64,000 nt of DNA from Scylla paramamosain (lineage: Eukaryota; Arthropoda; Malacostraca; Decapoda; Portunidae): contig NC_087172.1 of assembly GCF_035594125.1 (NCBI RefSeq), positions 22,002,430-22,066,429 on the forward strand, in the 5' to 3' direction. The stretch's first letter is position 1; each line of letters opens with the position of its first letter. Shown one piece after another: positions 1 to 13,449 of this stretch. The position numbers and the translations under genes were made by a program. The notes beneath the pieces are model-generated. The model worked only from the letters and a program-made list of their open reading frames with translations, was not told where the DNA came from and searched no databases.

Positions 1-144
1 CAGCATTATTATTTTCGTCATTATGTTTTGTTTCACTTCTTGGGTTTGCCTTTGTATAGAGAGTAAGGAAAACTTTGAGAATGACACCGCCTTTATTGCC
101 TTCAGTGTGCTGCTTTCTGCACCACGTGCATACCCACAACTGGT

Positions 145-256
145 TCTAGGAAAACTGCTTCCTCTGACAGTTGCCTACGGACAGCTGTCCCCGGGCGACT
201 GCCCGCTTAGGATAACTGCCTGCCCCCTGACAACTATCCTCGAGACAACTGCATAG
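145..256. repeat. Degenerate short-period minisatellite
   Basis: About seven diverged copies of a 14-18 bp unit resembling GACAACTGCCT, in variants such as GACAGTTGCC, GACAGCTGTCC, GGCGACTGCCC and GATAACTGCC. Seen directly; no coding role is evident. The rest of 1-392 shows nothing I can call. Confidence 0.45.
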
Positions 257-392
257 CGCTTCACCAGGCTTAGGCTTGAGTACATTATTTTGTACCATGC
301 TAAAAGTAAACGAACTCAAGTCCAAGTACGAGCGAATTCAGTTACAGTTGCATTTTTACTGATGCCATCAACTTAATTTTTTCAACAGCACA

Positions 393-573
<181 letters not shown>

Positions 574-899
574 ATAGTATATGGCACTGTGATACAGATA
601 GCGAAACTCTCAAATATTGGTGATCTACCTTTGGTAAATCACAAGACTTGTTGACCTATTATTTACCGCCCCACGCCCCGCAAGGACTGATAATAACCAT
701 AAAACGTTGAAGACTTCAGAAATGAACTAAATGTTAAACTTTATCTGTGGGGAGTTTTCAACGAATCTTATTTAATATCTGATGGGGATGGGTTGCTATG
801 CGCCTCTCGGTGAAGGAGGATGTCAGCTCAGTCAGCATATGACATGTTCCTCACTTCCTGCACTTACACTAATGTGCTAACAGATTAGCAACAAGAGTT

Positions 900-1812
900 A
901 AAGATCCTTCGCAGTGGTGTTTTCCATTGCTTTCGATGACCTTAACCCTCGGAAGGCTTATGGAGTTGATGGGGTCCCTCCTAATTATTCTCCAAGACTG
1001 TGCCTCCGTGCTTGCACCTTGCCTAGTCAAACTCTTCCAACTCTGCCTCTCAGCATCTACTTATCCTTTTTGCAGGACCTTCAGCCTATTCCTAAAAAGA
1101 GTGAAAGTTCTAATCCTTCAAACTACCATCCTCTTGCTTTAATTTTCTGCCTCTTCAAAGTTTTTTTTTTTTTTTTACATATACTCAACAGGAACATTCT
1201 TAAACATCTATCACTTCACAGCCAGTATGGGTTCCGTCGAGGCCGCTCTACTAGTGATCTTCTTGCTTGCCTTACTAGGTCTTTGTTATCCTCTCTTAGG
1301 GATTTTGGTGAAAATTTTGCTGTTGCCTTACACACATAAAAAAATAAATAAATAAAATTGATAGAGTCTGACACAAAGCTTTGATTTCTAAACTATCCTC
1401 CTACAGCTTCTATCTTTCTCTCTGCAGTTTCATCCTAAGTTTAATTTCTGATCGTTCTATTGCCGTTATGGTAAATGGTCACTAGTTTTCCAAGTCTATT
1501 AACAGTGATATTCCTCGGCCTTTTGTCTTGTCACCAACTCTCTTCCCATTATTAATCATTGATCTAAACTAAATTTATTGTCCTTTCCATTCCTTCTTTC
1601 ATGATACCACCCTGCACTTTTCCACATATTTTGTAGACATCCAACGTTTTAGGAAATAAACATTTTACGCAGGAAAGCCACAGAACACCTGACTTCTGAT
1701 TTCTCTAAAAAATTTTATTGTGGCACAGCAAACTTAATATTGTTCAATGCCTGAAAACCTTCCATATAACTATACCTATTTCTACAATGTCACTCAAGAA
1801 TGCCTCTTCATA
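900..1812 (+). mobile_element. LINE-A fragment (RT part), degenerate
   Basis: This stretch matches the middle of the intact LINE-A at 42067-45370, from the region encoding LNPxKAYGxDGVPP through the RT fingers and palm (YGFRRGRST is readable). It has many frameshifts and stops, and a T-run near 1158. It is truncated at its 5' end and stops abruptly at 1812, where an oppositely oriented LINE-B begins. It encodes no working protein. Confidence 0.85.
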
Positions 1813-4045
1813 AGAACATAAAAACATAAGAAATAAGGGAAGCTGCAAGAAGCGACCAGGCTTACACGTGGCAGTCCCTGTATGATATATACCTACCTAT
1901 TTCCATTTATTATCCCCATCCATAAACCTGTCTAATTTTCTCTTAAAGCTCTCTAGTGTCCTAGCACTAACAACATGATTACTGAGTCCGTTCCACTTAT
2001 CTACCACTCTATTTGAGAATCAATTTTTTCCTGTCTCCTTCCTAAACTTAAATTTTTCAAGCTTGAACCCGTTATTTCTTGTTCTACCCTGGTTGCTGAT
2101 CCTAAGAATTTTGCCTACATCCCCCTTGTTATAACCCTTATACCACTTAAAGACTCCTATCAGGTCCCCTCTTGACGTACGTCTTTCTAAAGAATGTAAA
2201 TTTAACAACTTCAATCTCGCCTCGTAAGGAATACTCCTCATCCCCTGTATCCTTTTAGTCATTCTCCTCTGTACTGATTCTAATAGACCTATATCCTTCC
2301 TGTAATGTGGGGACCAGAACTGCATTGCTTAGTCTAGATGAGGTCTGACCAGCGCCAAGTATAACTTTAATATTACTTCCGGTCTTCTACTTTTAACACT
2401 CCTAAAAATTAATCCTAGTACCCTATTTGCCCTGTTTCTGGCTTTTATGCATTGTTTCCCTAGGCGGAGTTCAGAGCTAACGATAACTCCTAAATCTTTC
2501 TCGTACCCTGTACCTACCAGAGTTTGGTTGTTTAATGTGTAACTGCTGTGTGGGTTTCCTCTACTTACCTAAGTACTTTGCATTTATTGATATTAAATTG
2601 CATTTGCCATCTATCCGTCCATTCATTCATTCTCTCTAAATCTGCCTGCATGGCGATGGCATCCGATTGTAACCTAATTAATCTACCTACCTTTGTATCA
2701 TCCGCAAATTTACTAACATCACTATTAATTCCACTATCCAAGTCACTGATATATATTAGAAATAACAATGGCCCTAATACTGATCCCTGTGGCACCCTAC
2801 TAATTACATGACCCCAATCGGATTTCTCTGTCGCCTGTCACTAAGCCATGACCCTATCCAGCCTAACACATTACCATCTATCCCGTGTGTCCTAACCTTT
2901 CTCAGGAGCCTTTGATGGGGTACCTTGTCGAATACTTTACTAAAGTCCACATATAAGATATCATAACTATCACCATTATCTACTGCCCTTTGTCAGGCAA
3001 GACTTCCCCTTCGTGAAGCCATGCTGTGACTGATTTATCAAGTTATGTTTGTCTAAATGTTCCCTAATGTTCCTCGCTATTATTGACTCTAGCATTTTAC
3101 CTACAACTGAAGTTAAGCTGACAGGTCTATAATTAAACGCCAAAGTTTTATCTCCTTTCTTAAAGATGGGTACTACATTAGTCTGCCTCCACATTACTGA
3201 CACCTCACCCGACTCCAGTGATTTCCTAAAGACAAAAACTAACGGCTCACTAATAATCTCTTTGCATTCCTTAAGTACTCTGGGATATATTTCATCTGGT
3301 CCTGGTGTCTTGAACTTTTTTTAGCCTATCTATCTCCTGTTCCACTATCTCCTTAGTTATGGAAATATCTGTCAGCTTCTCATTCTCATCTACTCTAAAC
3401 ACCTGTTCACTATCTGGTATATCCTGCATGTTTTCCTGGGTGAAGACAGTTAAAAAATGCTCATTCAGAAGTTTAATAATCTCCTCCCCAGAACTAACCA
3501 GCTCCCCATCTGCTGCCTTTAATGGAACTCTAGTATCCTTATTCTTCGATAAAATCCCTTTGGGGTCCGTCTTCGCCTGGCTGGCGACGTTTAATTCATA
3601 ATTGCCCTTAGCTTTCCTCGTTAACTTCCTGACTGTTCTAACTAATTCATTATATTGTGACCTTAAAACTTCTTCACCTGCCCTTAATCTCTTATATATA
3701 CTTCTCTTACGCCCTATATAATGCTTTAACCTAGCAGTCATCCATTTAGGGTAATTTTTCTGTGATTTTATTGCCCTATACGGGATATTTGCTAACTGAC
3801 CTGTATGAACTTTACGAAATATTTATACAATTTATCTACATTTACCTCACCTAATCCCCTCATCTCGGCCCCTACCATCCTCTCCACTCCCTCATCTGCT
3901 CGCCTCGACCTCACCTCTCTCATTTCAGCATGACCTAACATTCCAACATACTCACACCTATCTCTCCCTTCCTCTTTCCTCCGCCCCTTCCGGAAACTTC
4001 TTCCCTCCTCTTGTCCTACACCCTCACGCCTCACCTCACCTCTCT
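1812..4045 (-). mobile_element. LINE-B copy (CR1/L2-like LINE), 5'-truncated
   Basis: Read on the minus strand this is a non-LTR retrotransposon. It has a linker with PKWMTARLKHYIGRK and a Lys/Arg-rich helix (about 3741-3292), RT motifs including GDKTLAFNYRPVSLT and FTKGKSCL, the palm [19 protein letters not shown] with FADDTKVG (2795-2565), and a C-terminal region (WSPHYRKDIGLLESVQRR, 2325-2020). The 3' tail, read on minus, ends in repeats of TTATGTTCT typical of CR1-like elements. Frameshifts break the ORF into pieces. The endonuclease is mostly missing. A second, similar copy lies at 22063-24330. Confidence 0.88.
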
Positions 4046-4049
4046 CATC

Positions 4050-4229
<180 letters not shown>

Positions 4230-4294
4230 ACCTCTCAAGTATAACCTCTTCTACACTAATTTTTTTGGGGGGGGCCACTCTTTTGTTTATAATT

Positions 4295-4599
4295 TAAACT
4301 GGACATTTCACATCTCATCTCTAGATAAAGCAGTTTTTATGAAGTTTGGAGCTGTGAGTCATCTCTGCCAGTTTTTCTCAACCACCCCCTCACATGTAAG
4401 GGGGAGGCTGGTTCCACTGATACTGCTCTTTTAGACAGGGTGAAATAAAAAAAAAAAAGTCTCATCAACTCCTCTTCAATAACAAACTGTTTTCTCTCTC
4501 TCATCGCCGCAATATTACATCTCTTTCTATTTTCTACCGCTATTTTCATGCAAACTGCTCTTCTGATCTTTTTAACTACATGCCTCCCCTCACTTTATC
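4295..4599 (+). mobile_element. LINE-A fragment (3' part of ORF)
   Basis: A degenerate match to the C-terminal coding part of LINE-A, with recognisable DNA for CRQFFS, an A-run insertion, and the stretch ending in 'gcatgcctcccctc'. It ends where LINE-B sequence begins at about 4600. Confidence 0.75.
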
Positions 4600-5071
4600 A
4601 GGTATACAGGACGAAGAATAAGGAAAATATAGGTCCATTAAAGGCAGCAGATGGGGAGCTGGTTAGTTCTGGGGACGAGATTAGTTAAATGTGAGTATTT
4701 ATTTGAGTGAGTATTTTTTTAACTGCCTTCACATAGGAAAACATGCAGGATATGTCAAATAGTGAGCAAATGTTTAGAGCAGATGAGAATGAGAAGCTGA
4801 CAGATATTTCCATAACTAAGGAGATAGTGGAACAGGAGATAGATAGGCTAAAAAAGTTCTAGACACCAGGACCAGATGAAATGTATCCCAGAGTACTTAA
4901 GAAATGCAAAGAGGCATATTAGTGAGCCGTTAGTTTCTGTGTTTAGGAAATCACTTGATTCAGGTGAGGTACCATTAATGTGGAGGCAGGCTAATGTAGT
5001 ACCCATCTTTAAGAAAGGAGATAAAACTTTAGAGTCTAATTATAGATCTGTCAGCTTAACTTCAGTTTTTT
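4600..5071 (+). mobile_element. LINE-B fragment, plus strand
   Basis: Matches the linker/early RT part of LINE-B (LTDISITKEIVEQEIDRL and WRQANVVPIFKKGDKTLE are readable). It is truncated at both ends and stops at 5071, where the 3' end of an inverted LINE-A copy begins. It has frameshifts and is not functional. Confidence 0.8.
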
Positions 5072-8000
5072 TTATGTAGGAGAGACACTGACCAAGAGCA
5101 ACAAAAATCCAATAAAAAAAAAAAAAAAAAAGCCCACTGAGATGCCAGTCACATAAAAGGGTCCAAAGCGGTAGTCAAAAGTTGAAGGATAAGTATCTTG
5201 AAACCTCCCTCTTGAAGGAATTCAAGTCATAGGAAGGTGGAAATACAGAAACAGGCAGGGAGTTCCAGAGTTTACCAGGGAAAGGGATGAATAATTGAGA
5301 ATACTGGTTAACTCTTGTATTAGAGAGGAGGACAAAATAGGGGTGAGAGAAAGAAGGAAGTCTTGTGCAGCGAGGCCGCGGGAGGAGGGGAGGCATGCAG
5401 TTAACAAGATCAGAAGAGCAGTTAGCATGAAAATAGCGGTAGAAGATAACTAGAGATGCAACATTGCGGCGATGAGGGAGAGGCTGAAGACAGTCAGTTA
5501 GAGGAGAGGAGTTGATGAGACCAGAAACTTTTGATTCCACTCTGTCTAGAAGAGCAGTATGAGTGAAACCCCCCCCCCCCGACATGAAAAACATACTCCA
5601 TACATGGACGGATAAGGCCCTTGTACAGAGTTAGCAGCTGGAGGGTGAGAAAAACTGGCGGAGACGTCTCAGAACACCTAACTTCATAAAAGCTGTTTTA
5701 GCTAGAGATGAGATGTGAAGTTTCCAGTTCAGATTATAAGGAAGGACAGACCGAGGATGTTCAGTGTAGAAGAGGGGGACGGTTGAGTGTCATTAAAGAA
5801 GAGCGGATAGTTGTCTGGAAGGTTGTGTCGAGTTGATAGATGGAGGAATTAAGTTTTTGAGGCATTCAACAATACCAAGTTTGCTCTGCCCCAATAAAAA
5901 AATTTAGAAAGATCAGAAGTCAGGCGTTCTGTGGCTTCTCTGAGTGAAATATTTACTTCCTGAAGGGTTGGACGTCTATGAAAAGACGTAGAAAAGTGAA
6001 GGGTGGTATCATCAGCGTAGGAGTGGATAGGACAAGAAGTTTGGTTTAGAAGGTCATTAATGAAAAATAAGAAGAGAGTGGGTGACAGGACAGAACCATG
6101 AGGAACACCAACGTTAATAGATTTAGTAGAAGAACAGTGACCATCTACCACAGCAGCAATAGAACGGTCAGAAAGGAAACTTGAGATGAAGTTACAGAGA
6201 GAAGGATAGAAGCCGTAGGAGGGTAGTTTGGAAATCAAAGCTTTGTGCCAGACTATCAAAAGCTTTATCAAATGTCTAAGTCAACAGCAAAAGTTTCACC
6301 AAAATCTCTAAAAGAGGATGACCAAGACTCAGTAAGGAAAACCAGATCACCAGTAGAGTGGCCTTGATGGAACCCATACTGGCAATCAGATAGAAGGTTG
6401 TGAAGTGATATAAGTATAAGAATCTTCCTGTTGAGGATAAATTCAAAAACCTTAGATAGGCAGGAAATTAAAGCAATAGGACAGTAGTTTGAAGGATTAG
6501 AACGGTCACCCCCTTTTAGGAACAGGTTGAATGTAGGCGAACTTCCAGCAAGAAAGAAAGGTAGATGTTGACAGACATAGATGAAAGAGTTAGACTAGGT
6601 AAGGTGCAAGCACAGAAGCACAGTTTCGGAGAACAATAGCAGGTACCCCATCAGGTCCACAAGTTTTCCGAGGGTTTAGGCCAGCGAGGGCATGGAAAAC
6701 ATCACTGCGAAGAATTTTAATAGATAGCTTAAATTAGTCAGAGGGTGGAGGAGAGGGAGGAACAAGCCCAGAATCGTCCAAGGTAGAGTTTTTAACAAAG
6801 GTCTGAGCGAAGAGTTCAGATTTAGAAATAGATATGATAGCAGTGGTGCCATCTGGTTGAAATAAAGTAGGGAAAAAAGAAGCCAAGTTATTGGAGATAT
6901 TTTTAACTAGATTTCAGAAGTCACGGAGGGGAGTTAGATCTTGAAAGGTTTTGACACTTTCTGTTAATGAAGGAGTTTTTGGCTAGTTGGAGAACAGACT
7001 TGGCATTGTTTCGGGCAGAAATATAAAGTGCATGAGATTCTGGTGATGGAAGGCTTAAGTACCTTTTGTGGGCCACCTCTCTATCATGTATAGCACGAGA
7101 ACAAGCTATGTTGAACCAAGGTTTGGAAGCTTTTGGTCGAGAAAAAGAGTGAAGAATATACGTCTATATGCCAGACACTATCATACCCCGCTATGCGCTC
7201 AGCACACAAAGACGGTCCTCTGACATGGAAACAGTAATCATTCCAAGGAAAATCAGCAAATTACCTCCCAATTAGCGAAGGCAAAGCACCAGAGGCACCT
7301 TCCCTTAAGGGGAGCCTAAGGAGGGATTCGAGCGACAGGACAAGATACAGATATGAGATTGTGGTCGGAGGAGCCCAACTGAGAAGAGAGGGTGACACCA
7401 TAAGCAGAAGGATTAGAGGTCAGGAAAAGGTCAAGAATGTTGGGCGTATCTCCAAGACGGTTAGGAATACGAATAGGGTGCTGCACCAATTAGAGACGTC
7501 GCAGTGAGGCTGGTAGATACCTATCAGCGCCAGCATTTTTAATTGTCTCCGATTTCGTGGGGCAAAGGGGTGACTTAGCTAAATTTGAAATCGATGTGCA
7601 GGAAAAGTACAGCATGAATTGCTGCACAAGTGTATCTAAAATTAAAAACATAACCCTTAATATTAATATTCATACTTACTGGTGTATGATAAGGCTTTGT
7701 TAATTGAACTATAAGATAAAACTAAAAATAGGTAATGAATTTTTTTTTTAAGTAAGTATAAACAGTAAAAATAAAAGGATGTTGACTTCGGCTCGTGCAT
7801 TTTATCTGGGAATGTTGAAAAATATCAGATATCACTGACACGTCCTGTATATGAAAGTAATCAGTGAAATAAAATAAAGAACAGCACCGCTGGCGGACGT
7901 ACGACGTACTTATCTTGATCATGATTCTTCAGTTAAAGAAAGCGCCGCGCGCCGTTAGGGAGTGTAAAGTGTAAACAATAGCCTCTCAGTTCTGCCGATA

Positions 8001-9432
8001 CAAAGGCCTTTACTTTGCTTTACTATATCCAGAATAGGGTATAGCTCGTTCTTTCAAGAATTTTCTTAATTCCGCTGTAGTCCATGATTGTGGCGGTGAT
8101 GTATCCATTGTGCAGGGTAGTCGAGTGTCTGTGTTTTGGTTTGCTCGCTGCCCAAGTACCCGAGGATAGTGATCGTACCGCAAAAATAAAGTCTCTGATA
8201 CAAAATTATATTTTCTTTACATTAAATGGATTTGCCTGTTGTTTAGTACATGAAAATGCAAGTATATATTAGTATACTTCCATTGAGGTCAGTAGAAAAT
8301 TACAGATTGCCTGCCTTGATACACTTATAGGCTCTTTTAAGAATATTATCTGAAATTATGAATAGAGGCTTAAACAATGTCATGTGCTGTCAGTTATCAC
8401 GAAATTAATTGACTTAAAATTCAGACGCATTACTGTGCAACGATACACCTTTGTAAGCTTGTAAAACCTTGCCCCAAAAAGTATTTATTTTCCGGCGAGA
8501 ATTAAAAATTCTGGCGCTATCTGGTATCAAAACGCTCACTGCGACGTCTCTAATTGCTCTAGGTCATGGAGGATAGCAAAGTTGAAGGCTAGTTCACCAG
8601 GATGGTCAGTGAAGGGAGAGGAAAGCCAAAGCTGGTGGAGAACATTGAAGTCTCCAAGAATGGAGATCTCTGCAAACGGGAAGAGGGTCAGAATGTGCTC
8701 CTCTTTGGAAGTTGAGTAGTCAAAAAATTTCTTATAGTGAGAGGAGTTAGGTGAGAGATATACAGCACAGATAAATTTAGTTTGAGAGTGACTCTGTAGT
8801 CGTAGCCAGATGGTGGAAAACTCGGAAGATTCAAGAGCGTGGGCACGAGAGCAGGTTAAATCGTTCCGCACATAAACGCAACATCCAGCTTTGGATAAAA
8901 AGAATGATGATAGGAACAGATAGGAACAAAATAGAAGGGAACAGAAAATGGGGCTACTGTCAGTTGCCTCAGACACCTGAGTTCCAGTGAGGAAGAGAAA
9001 ATGAAGTTTAGAAGAGGAGAGGTGGTATTCTACAGATTGAAAATTAGATCTTAGACCACGAATGTTGTAGAAGTTAATGAAAAAAGGTTGATGGAGGTGT
9101 CAAGACACTTAGGGTCGTTGTCAGAAGGGCAATCCGACCTGAGGACACTTGTGGTCCCCTCATCAGATGGGGACTCGGAAGCTAGTGTAAGAGTCGCCAT
9201 GAATTTTGAAAGTTTGAGTGAAGGTTGTGTGTGTGTGTTATTAGGAGCTTGTAGTTTTGCGTGGAGGAATAGAGTTATCTTTAGAGGACAGGCTGTGACT
9301 GACCCCTTGTGTTGTGAGACACAAGGGAAAAGGTTCTGTTAGGTCACAGCTGGGTTTAATGATAAGTTCACAGCACCCCATGAACAGTGCTTTAGACCTC
9401 AGTGGGAGTAATTAACGTTTCGGTAGGTGCCT
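5072..9432 (-). mobile_element. Near full-length LINE-A copy, minus strand, split by a DNA transposon
   Basis: On minus this runs from the LINE-A 5' end (about 9432; the reverse complement of the CAGTAGACACCTGCCGAAACG-type start) to its 3' end at 5072. It includes endonuclease pieces (8976-8536: [23 protein letters not shown]) and RT pieces (6271-5849: [29 protein letters not shown]). Multiple frameshifts and stops make it a pseudo-element. It is interrupted at 7492-8551 by a DNA element with terminal inverted repeats. Removing that insert and one AATT rejoins the LINE sequence exactly. Confidence 0.87.
7492..8551. mobile_element. 1,060-bp DNA element with 17-bp perfect TIRs, AATT target duplication
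   Basis: The ends are AGAGACGTCGCAGTGAG at 7492 and its exact reverse complement at 8535-8551. Inside these, similarity continues imperfectly for about 40 bp (tatcagcgccag/atagcgccag and the tttttaatt motif). AATT flanks both sides (7488-7491, 8552-8555). The interrupted LINE-A copy shows the empty site, because other copies have one uninterrupted CAATTG there. No transposase ORF is visible inside, so it is non-autonomous. A 4-bp AATT duplication does not decide the superfamily, and because AATT is palindromic it could in part be TIR. Confidence 0.85.
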
Positions 9433-9444
9433 ACTGCCTCCTCC

Positions 9445-10790
9445 TCTTATATTGGAGTCAATAATAGCAAGGAACATTAGGGAGCATTTAGGCAAACATA
9501 ACTTGATAAATCAGTCAGAGCATGGCTTCACGAAGGGGAAGACATGCCTGACAAACTTGTTAAGCTTTTACAGTAAAGTGTACAAGGATAATGGTGATAG
9601 TCATGACATCTTATATATGGACTTTAGTAAAGCATTTGGTAATGTACCCCATCAAAGGTTCCTTAAAAAGGTTAGGGCACACAGAGTAGATGGGAAAATG
9701 TTAGGCTGAATGAGGTCTTGGCTAAGCGACAGGCGACAAAGAGTTGTATTAAACGGCTCTAAATCCGATTGGGGTCATGTAATTAGTGGGGTGCCACAGG
9801 GATCAGTATTAGGGCCATTGTTGTTTTTAATATATATCAATGACTTGGACAGTGGAATTAGTAGTGATGTTAGTAAATTTGCGGATGACACAGATAGGTA
9901 GATTAATTAGGTTAGAATCGGATGCCATCAACTTGCAGGTAGATTTAGATAGGATGAACGAATTGACGGACAAATGGCAAATGCAGTTTAATATCAACAA
10001 ATGCAAAGTACTTAGCGTAGGTAGAGGAAACCAACACAATAGGTACACAATAAACAACGAAAATCTGGTAGGTACAGGGTACGAAAAAGATTTAGGAGTT
10101 ATATTTAGCTCTGAACTCCATCTAGTAAAACAATGCACAGAGGCCAGAAACAGGACAAATAGCGTATTAGGATGAATTTTTAGGAGTGTTAAAAGTACAA
10201 GGCACCCAAGTAATATTAAAGTTTTACTTGTCGTTGGTTAGACCTCATCTAGACTACGCTGTGCAGTTCTGGTTATCATATTACAGGAAAGATATAGGTC
10301 TATTAGAACCAGTACAGAGGAGAATAACTAAAAGGATACAGGGGATGAGGAGTATTCCTTACGAGGCGAGTATTCCTTACGAAGCTGTTAAATTTACATT
10401 CTTTATAGAGACGTAGGTTAAGAGGGGACCTGATAGAAGTCTTTATATGGTATAAGGATTATAACAAAGTGGATGTAAGCAACATTCTTAGAATCAGGAA
10501 CCAGGATAGAAAAAGAAATAACGGGTTCAAGCTTGGAATATTTACTCGTATGTTTAAGAAAGAGATAAGAAGTAATTGTTTCTCAAATAGAATGTTATAT
10601 GAGTGGAACGGATTCAGTAATCATATTGTTAGTGCTACGACATTAGGGAGCCTTAAGAGATTATTAGACTGGTTTATGGGTTGAGATGATAGGTGGAAAT
10701 AGCTAGGTATATTTCATACAGGGTATATTTCATTCACGTGTAAGCCTGGTCTCTTATTACAGCTTCCCTTATTTCTTATGTTCTTATGTT
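9445..10790 (+). mobile_element. LINE-B copy, plus strand, 5'-truncated
   Basis: Begins inside the RT (SIIARNIREHLGKHNLINQS) and continues through [38 protein letters not shown] and the C-terminal region to the CR1-type 3' tail with TTATGTTCT repeats (about 10790). Several frameshifts are present (for example after 9709 and 9897). A short direct duplication, GAGTATTCCTTACGA, lies at about 10350-10382. The RT is fragmentary and non-functional. Confidence 0.87.
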
Positions 10791-11145
10791 CTCTTGCGGC
10801 CTCGCTGCACAAGACTTTCTTCTTTCTCTCACCACTTTTCTGTGCCTCCCTGATCTCTCTCTCTCTCTCTCTCTCTCTCTCCTTCTCTCTAATGAGTTTA
10901 AGTCATAGGAAGGAGGAAATGCAGAAGAAAGATGTATTCTCAGTCCTTATTCTCTTTCTCTGGTAAACTCTAGAATTCCCTGCCTGCTTCTGTATTTCCT
11001 TTTTCCTTATGACTTGAACACTTTCAAGAGGGAGGTTTAATTTTTTGAGTAGTGCTATTGATTATGTTTAGTAACCAGCACTGCAGTGGGGCTTTTTTTT
11101 CTTTCTTATAATTTTCTTGCCCTTGGCCGGTGCCCCTCCTGAATA
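10791..11145 (+). mobile_element. LINE-A 3' end fragment
   Basis: Matches LINE-A from the 'gcggcctcgctgcacaagac' coding region to the 3' UTR (cttggccggtgcccctcct). It carries a short CT tract (10857-10883). It continues into the AAT microsatellite where a LINE-A poly(A) end would be. Confidence 0.75.
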
Positions 11146-11149
11146 ATAG

Positions 11150-11157
11150 TAATAATG

Positions 11158-11207
<50 letters not shown>

Positions 11208-11229
11208 TATTATTATTATTATTATTATA
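11150..11229. repeat. (AAT)n/(ATT)n inverted microsatellite
   Basis: A run of AAT units switches to ATT units near 11206, giving a short palindrome. It lies at the 3' end of a LINE-A fragment. 11230-12630 beyond it has no convincing gene; 11380-11620 holds scattered GAGTAC/AGTACT motifs. Confidence 0.9.
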
Positions 11230-12630
11230 AAAAGTGGGAGTGACAGCGGCTACACCTCCCGTAACCTCAATGAAACTAATCCAGGCCACCTGTCTTCCCT
11301 AAGGACAGATTTGTATTGTATTCTCCTTACCTTTACCTAAATAAGTCAAACATTGCGCTACCCATCGAATTTTATTGGCCATACTTTGAAGTACTCATAA
11401 AACTGAGGAGTACTTTAACTCCGAGTACAGTTACTACGGAAATACTAAACACGAGTAAGTAAAAATACATGATATTGTGTACTTGAGGAGGGAGGAATAC
11501 GAGTAGTCGGACCCAAGACTGCATTGCGCGTTTTGGTTGTACTCTAAACTACTCAGATACTTAACGGACACTTTGGGGTTAAGAACAAGTACGAGTTCAA
11601 GTACTACAGAAATATCATGATGTCAGCAAGATGACTGATAGTCAAAGATTTTTTTCACCATACTGGATTCGTAAGTTGCACTTAACTGCACATGTTTAGT
11701 TACCAACGGAGTCAACCAAAATCAAGATTTACTCAGTGCCGTATCTGATTTCTAGATGAAATACCATTTTGTGGCAGATGAAAGTTTTTCTCTGATAAGT
11801 CCTTGCCTTAGAAAAGGACTTGGATTACAATGGATTAGCAGAGGGTTTGATATGTTGGCTAAAAGCAGGTTTGTCGTAGTTTATACAAAATCTGAGACAA
11901 GTGTTCAGTTATATGAATTACTGGTGGAAAGCATCGTGTACTTCATAATATCATTAAAAAATTAAAACAATGTCATCTGCTTCCTATGTGACGGTGCTGA
12001 ACATGAAACACATTTCCATTACTCAAAAACAACACTTACACACGGCACAGCACAAGCACACGGCCTACAGCTGAAGCTGTGGTAGTTTGTGATATCACGA
12101 AAAAAAAAAAAAAAACTGTTCCCCCGGTTGAGCTTCCAAATACCAAGACAGAATGATCTAGTAATGTATGGTGAATATTGAATAAAATTGTTCTCAGCTG
12201 TATATTTCAGTGAAGCAGCAGCCTCTTCCCTCAGAGCAGCTATCACATCATGATCCCAGTGTCTGCGGTCACTTGACATCACATATAGCAGGACGCTTTC
12301 GATCTGAGTATATTAGTAATTACATTTGCACGATGTTCACATCCCTGCTGCGACTAATGTAGAACACTGGTCCAGCTCTATTTGTGACTCGACACGACGC
12401 GACTTAGTATGATTTGAATTGACTCGACTCTTCAGGTGTGACAAGTTGTTTCAAAGATCTATACAAATTAATATTAAACTCGGAAGACGACTCGGATTGA
12501 CCGTACCATTTGACATTCTCTCTAGCATAGATTCAAACGCGCGTTAGCAGCGCCACCGACGAGCGTGAAGCACTACTACTCCCGCGCCACCGTGAGGCAC
12601 TGGGAGGTGCTCCCATGTCAAAAGAACCTT

Positions 12631-12985
12631 GAAGCCTGTCCACAACAGGAAACATTATTTGGAAATCAATGTTTGTATACCAAATGATAACAGTTTGCAA
12701 AGAGTTAGGAAACGTCTCGGAAAAAAGTTTAGAAACGGTTTGGAAACATTTTTAAAACAGTTTTGAAACAGATTGCAAACATTTTCGAAACAGTTTTGAA
12801 ACGTTTTTAAACATTTTGAAACACTTTGCAAAAATCATTGGAAAATGTTTAAACAGTTTGAAAACATTTTAGAAAAAGTTGGAAAATTTGGAAACATTTT
12901 CGAGACCGTTTGTAAAGATCTTAATAATTGTTTGGAAACAGCTTGCAAGCTTTGTTTCCAAACAGCTTTTCTAAGTGTAGACAGG
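12631..12985. mobile_element. Candidate foldback/MITE with ~11-bp internal periodicity
   Basis: The left end (aAGCCTGTCcACA, from 12631) and the reverse complement of the right end (AGGCCTGTCTACA, to about 12985) are imperfect inverted repeats. The interior is built of repeated GAAACA/TTTGGAAAC/ATTTT motifs spaced about 10-11 bp apart. Near 12938-12965, GTTTGGAAACA and TGTTTCCAAAC flank a small palindrome. No ORF is present. The target duplication is not clear to me. Confidence 0.45.
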
Positions 12986-13325
12986 CCTTTACACTCACAC
13001 TAACACTTAGGATTGACACTAGCTTCTAACCCAAATTACAAACTTCGCACTAAAAACTTGAATTTTCCCCAACAAACTAAAATCCGCTAAATTCCAGTAC
13101 ATAAGACTGGAAGCAGGAGTGACATTAATGAACCTTATCTATACTTTCAGTATTCAATAAAATATTCGAGAAATTTGCATCTATTTGATTAAAAAAATAT
13201 TTGGAGAAAAAACAATAATTTTTCAGAATGTCTACATGGTTTTCGTGCCAACCGTTCTACTGAGTCTGCAATAGTGCAATTTACCAATAACATCCATAAA
13301 CACCTAGAAGATAAAGTTTATGCTG

Positions 13326-13449
<124 letters not shown>

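Noticed and set aside
11756..11965. 69-codon plus ORF
   Set aside because: Short, with no recognisable motif and no supporting context.
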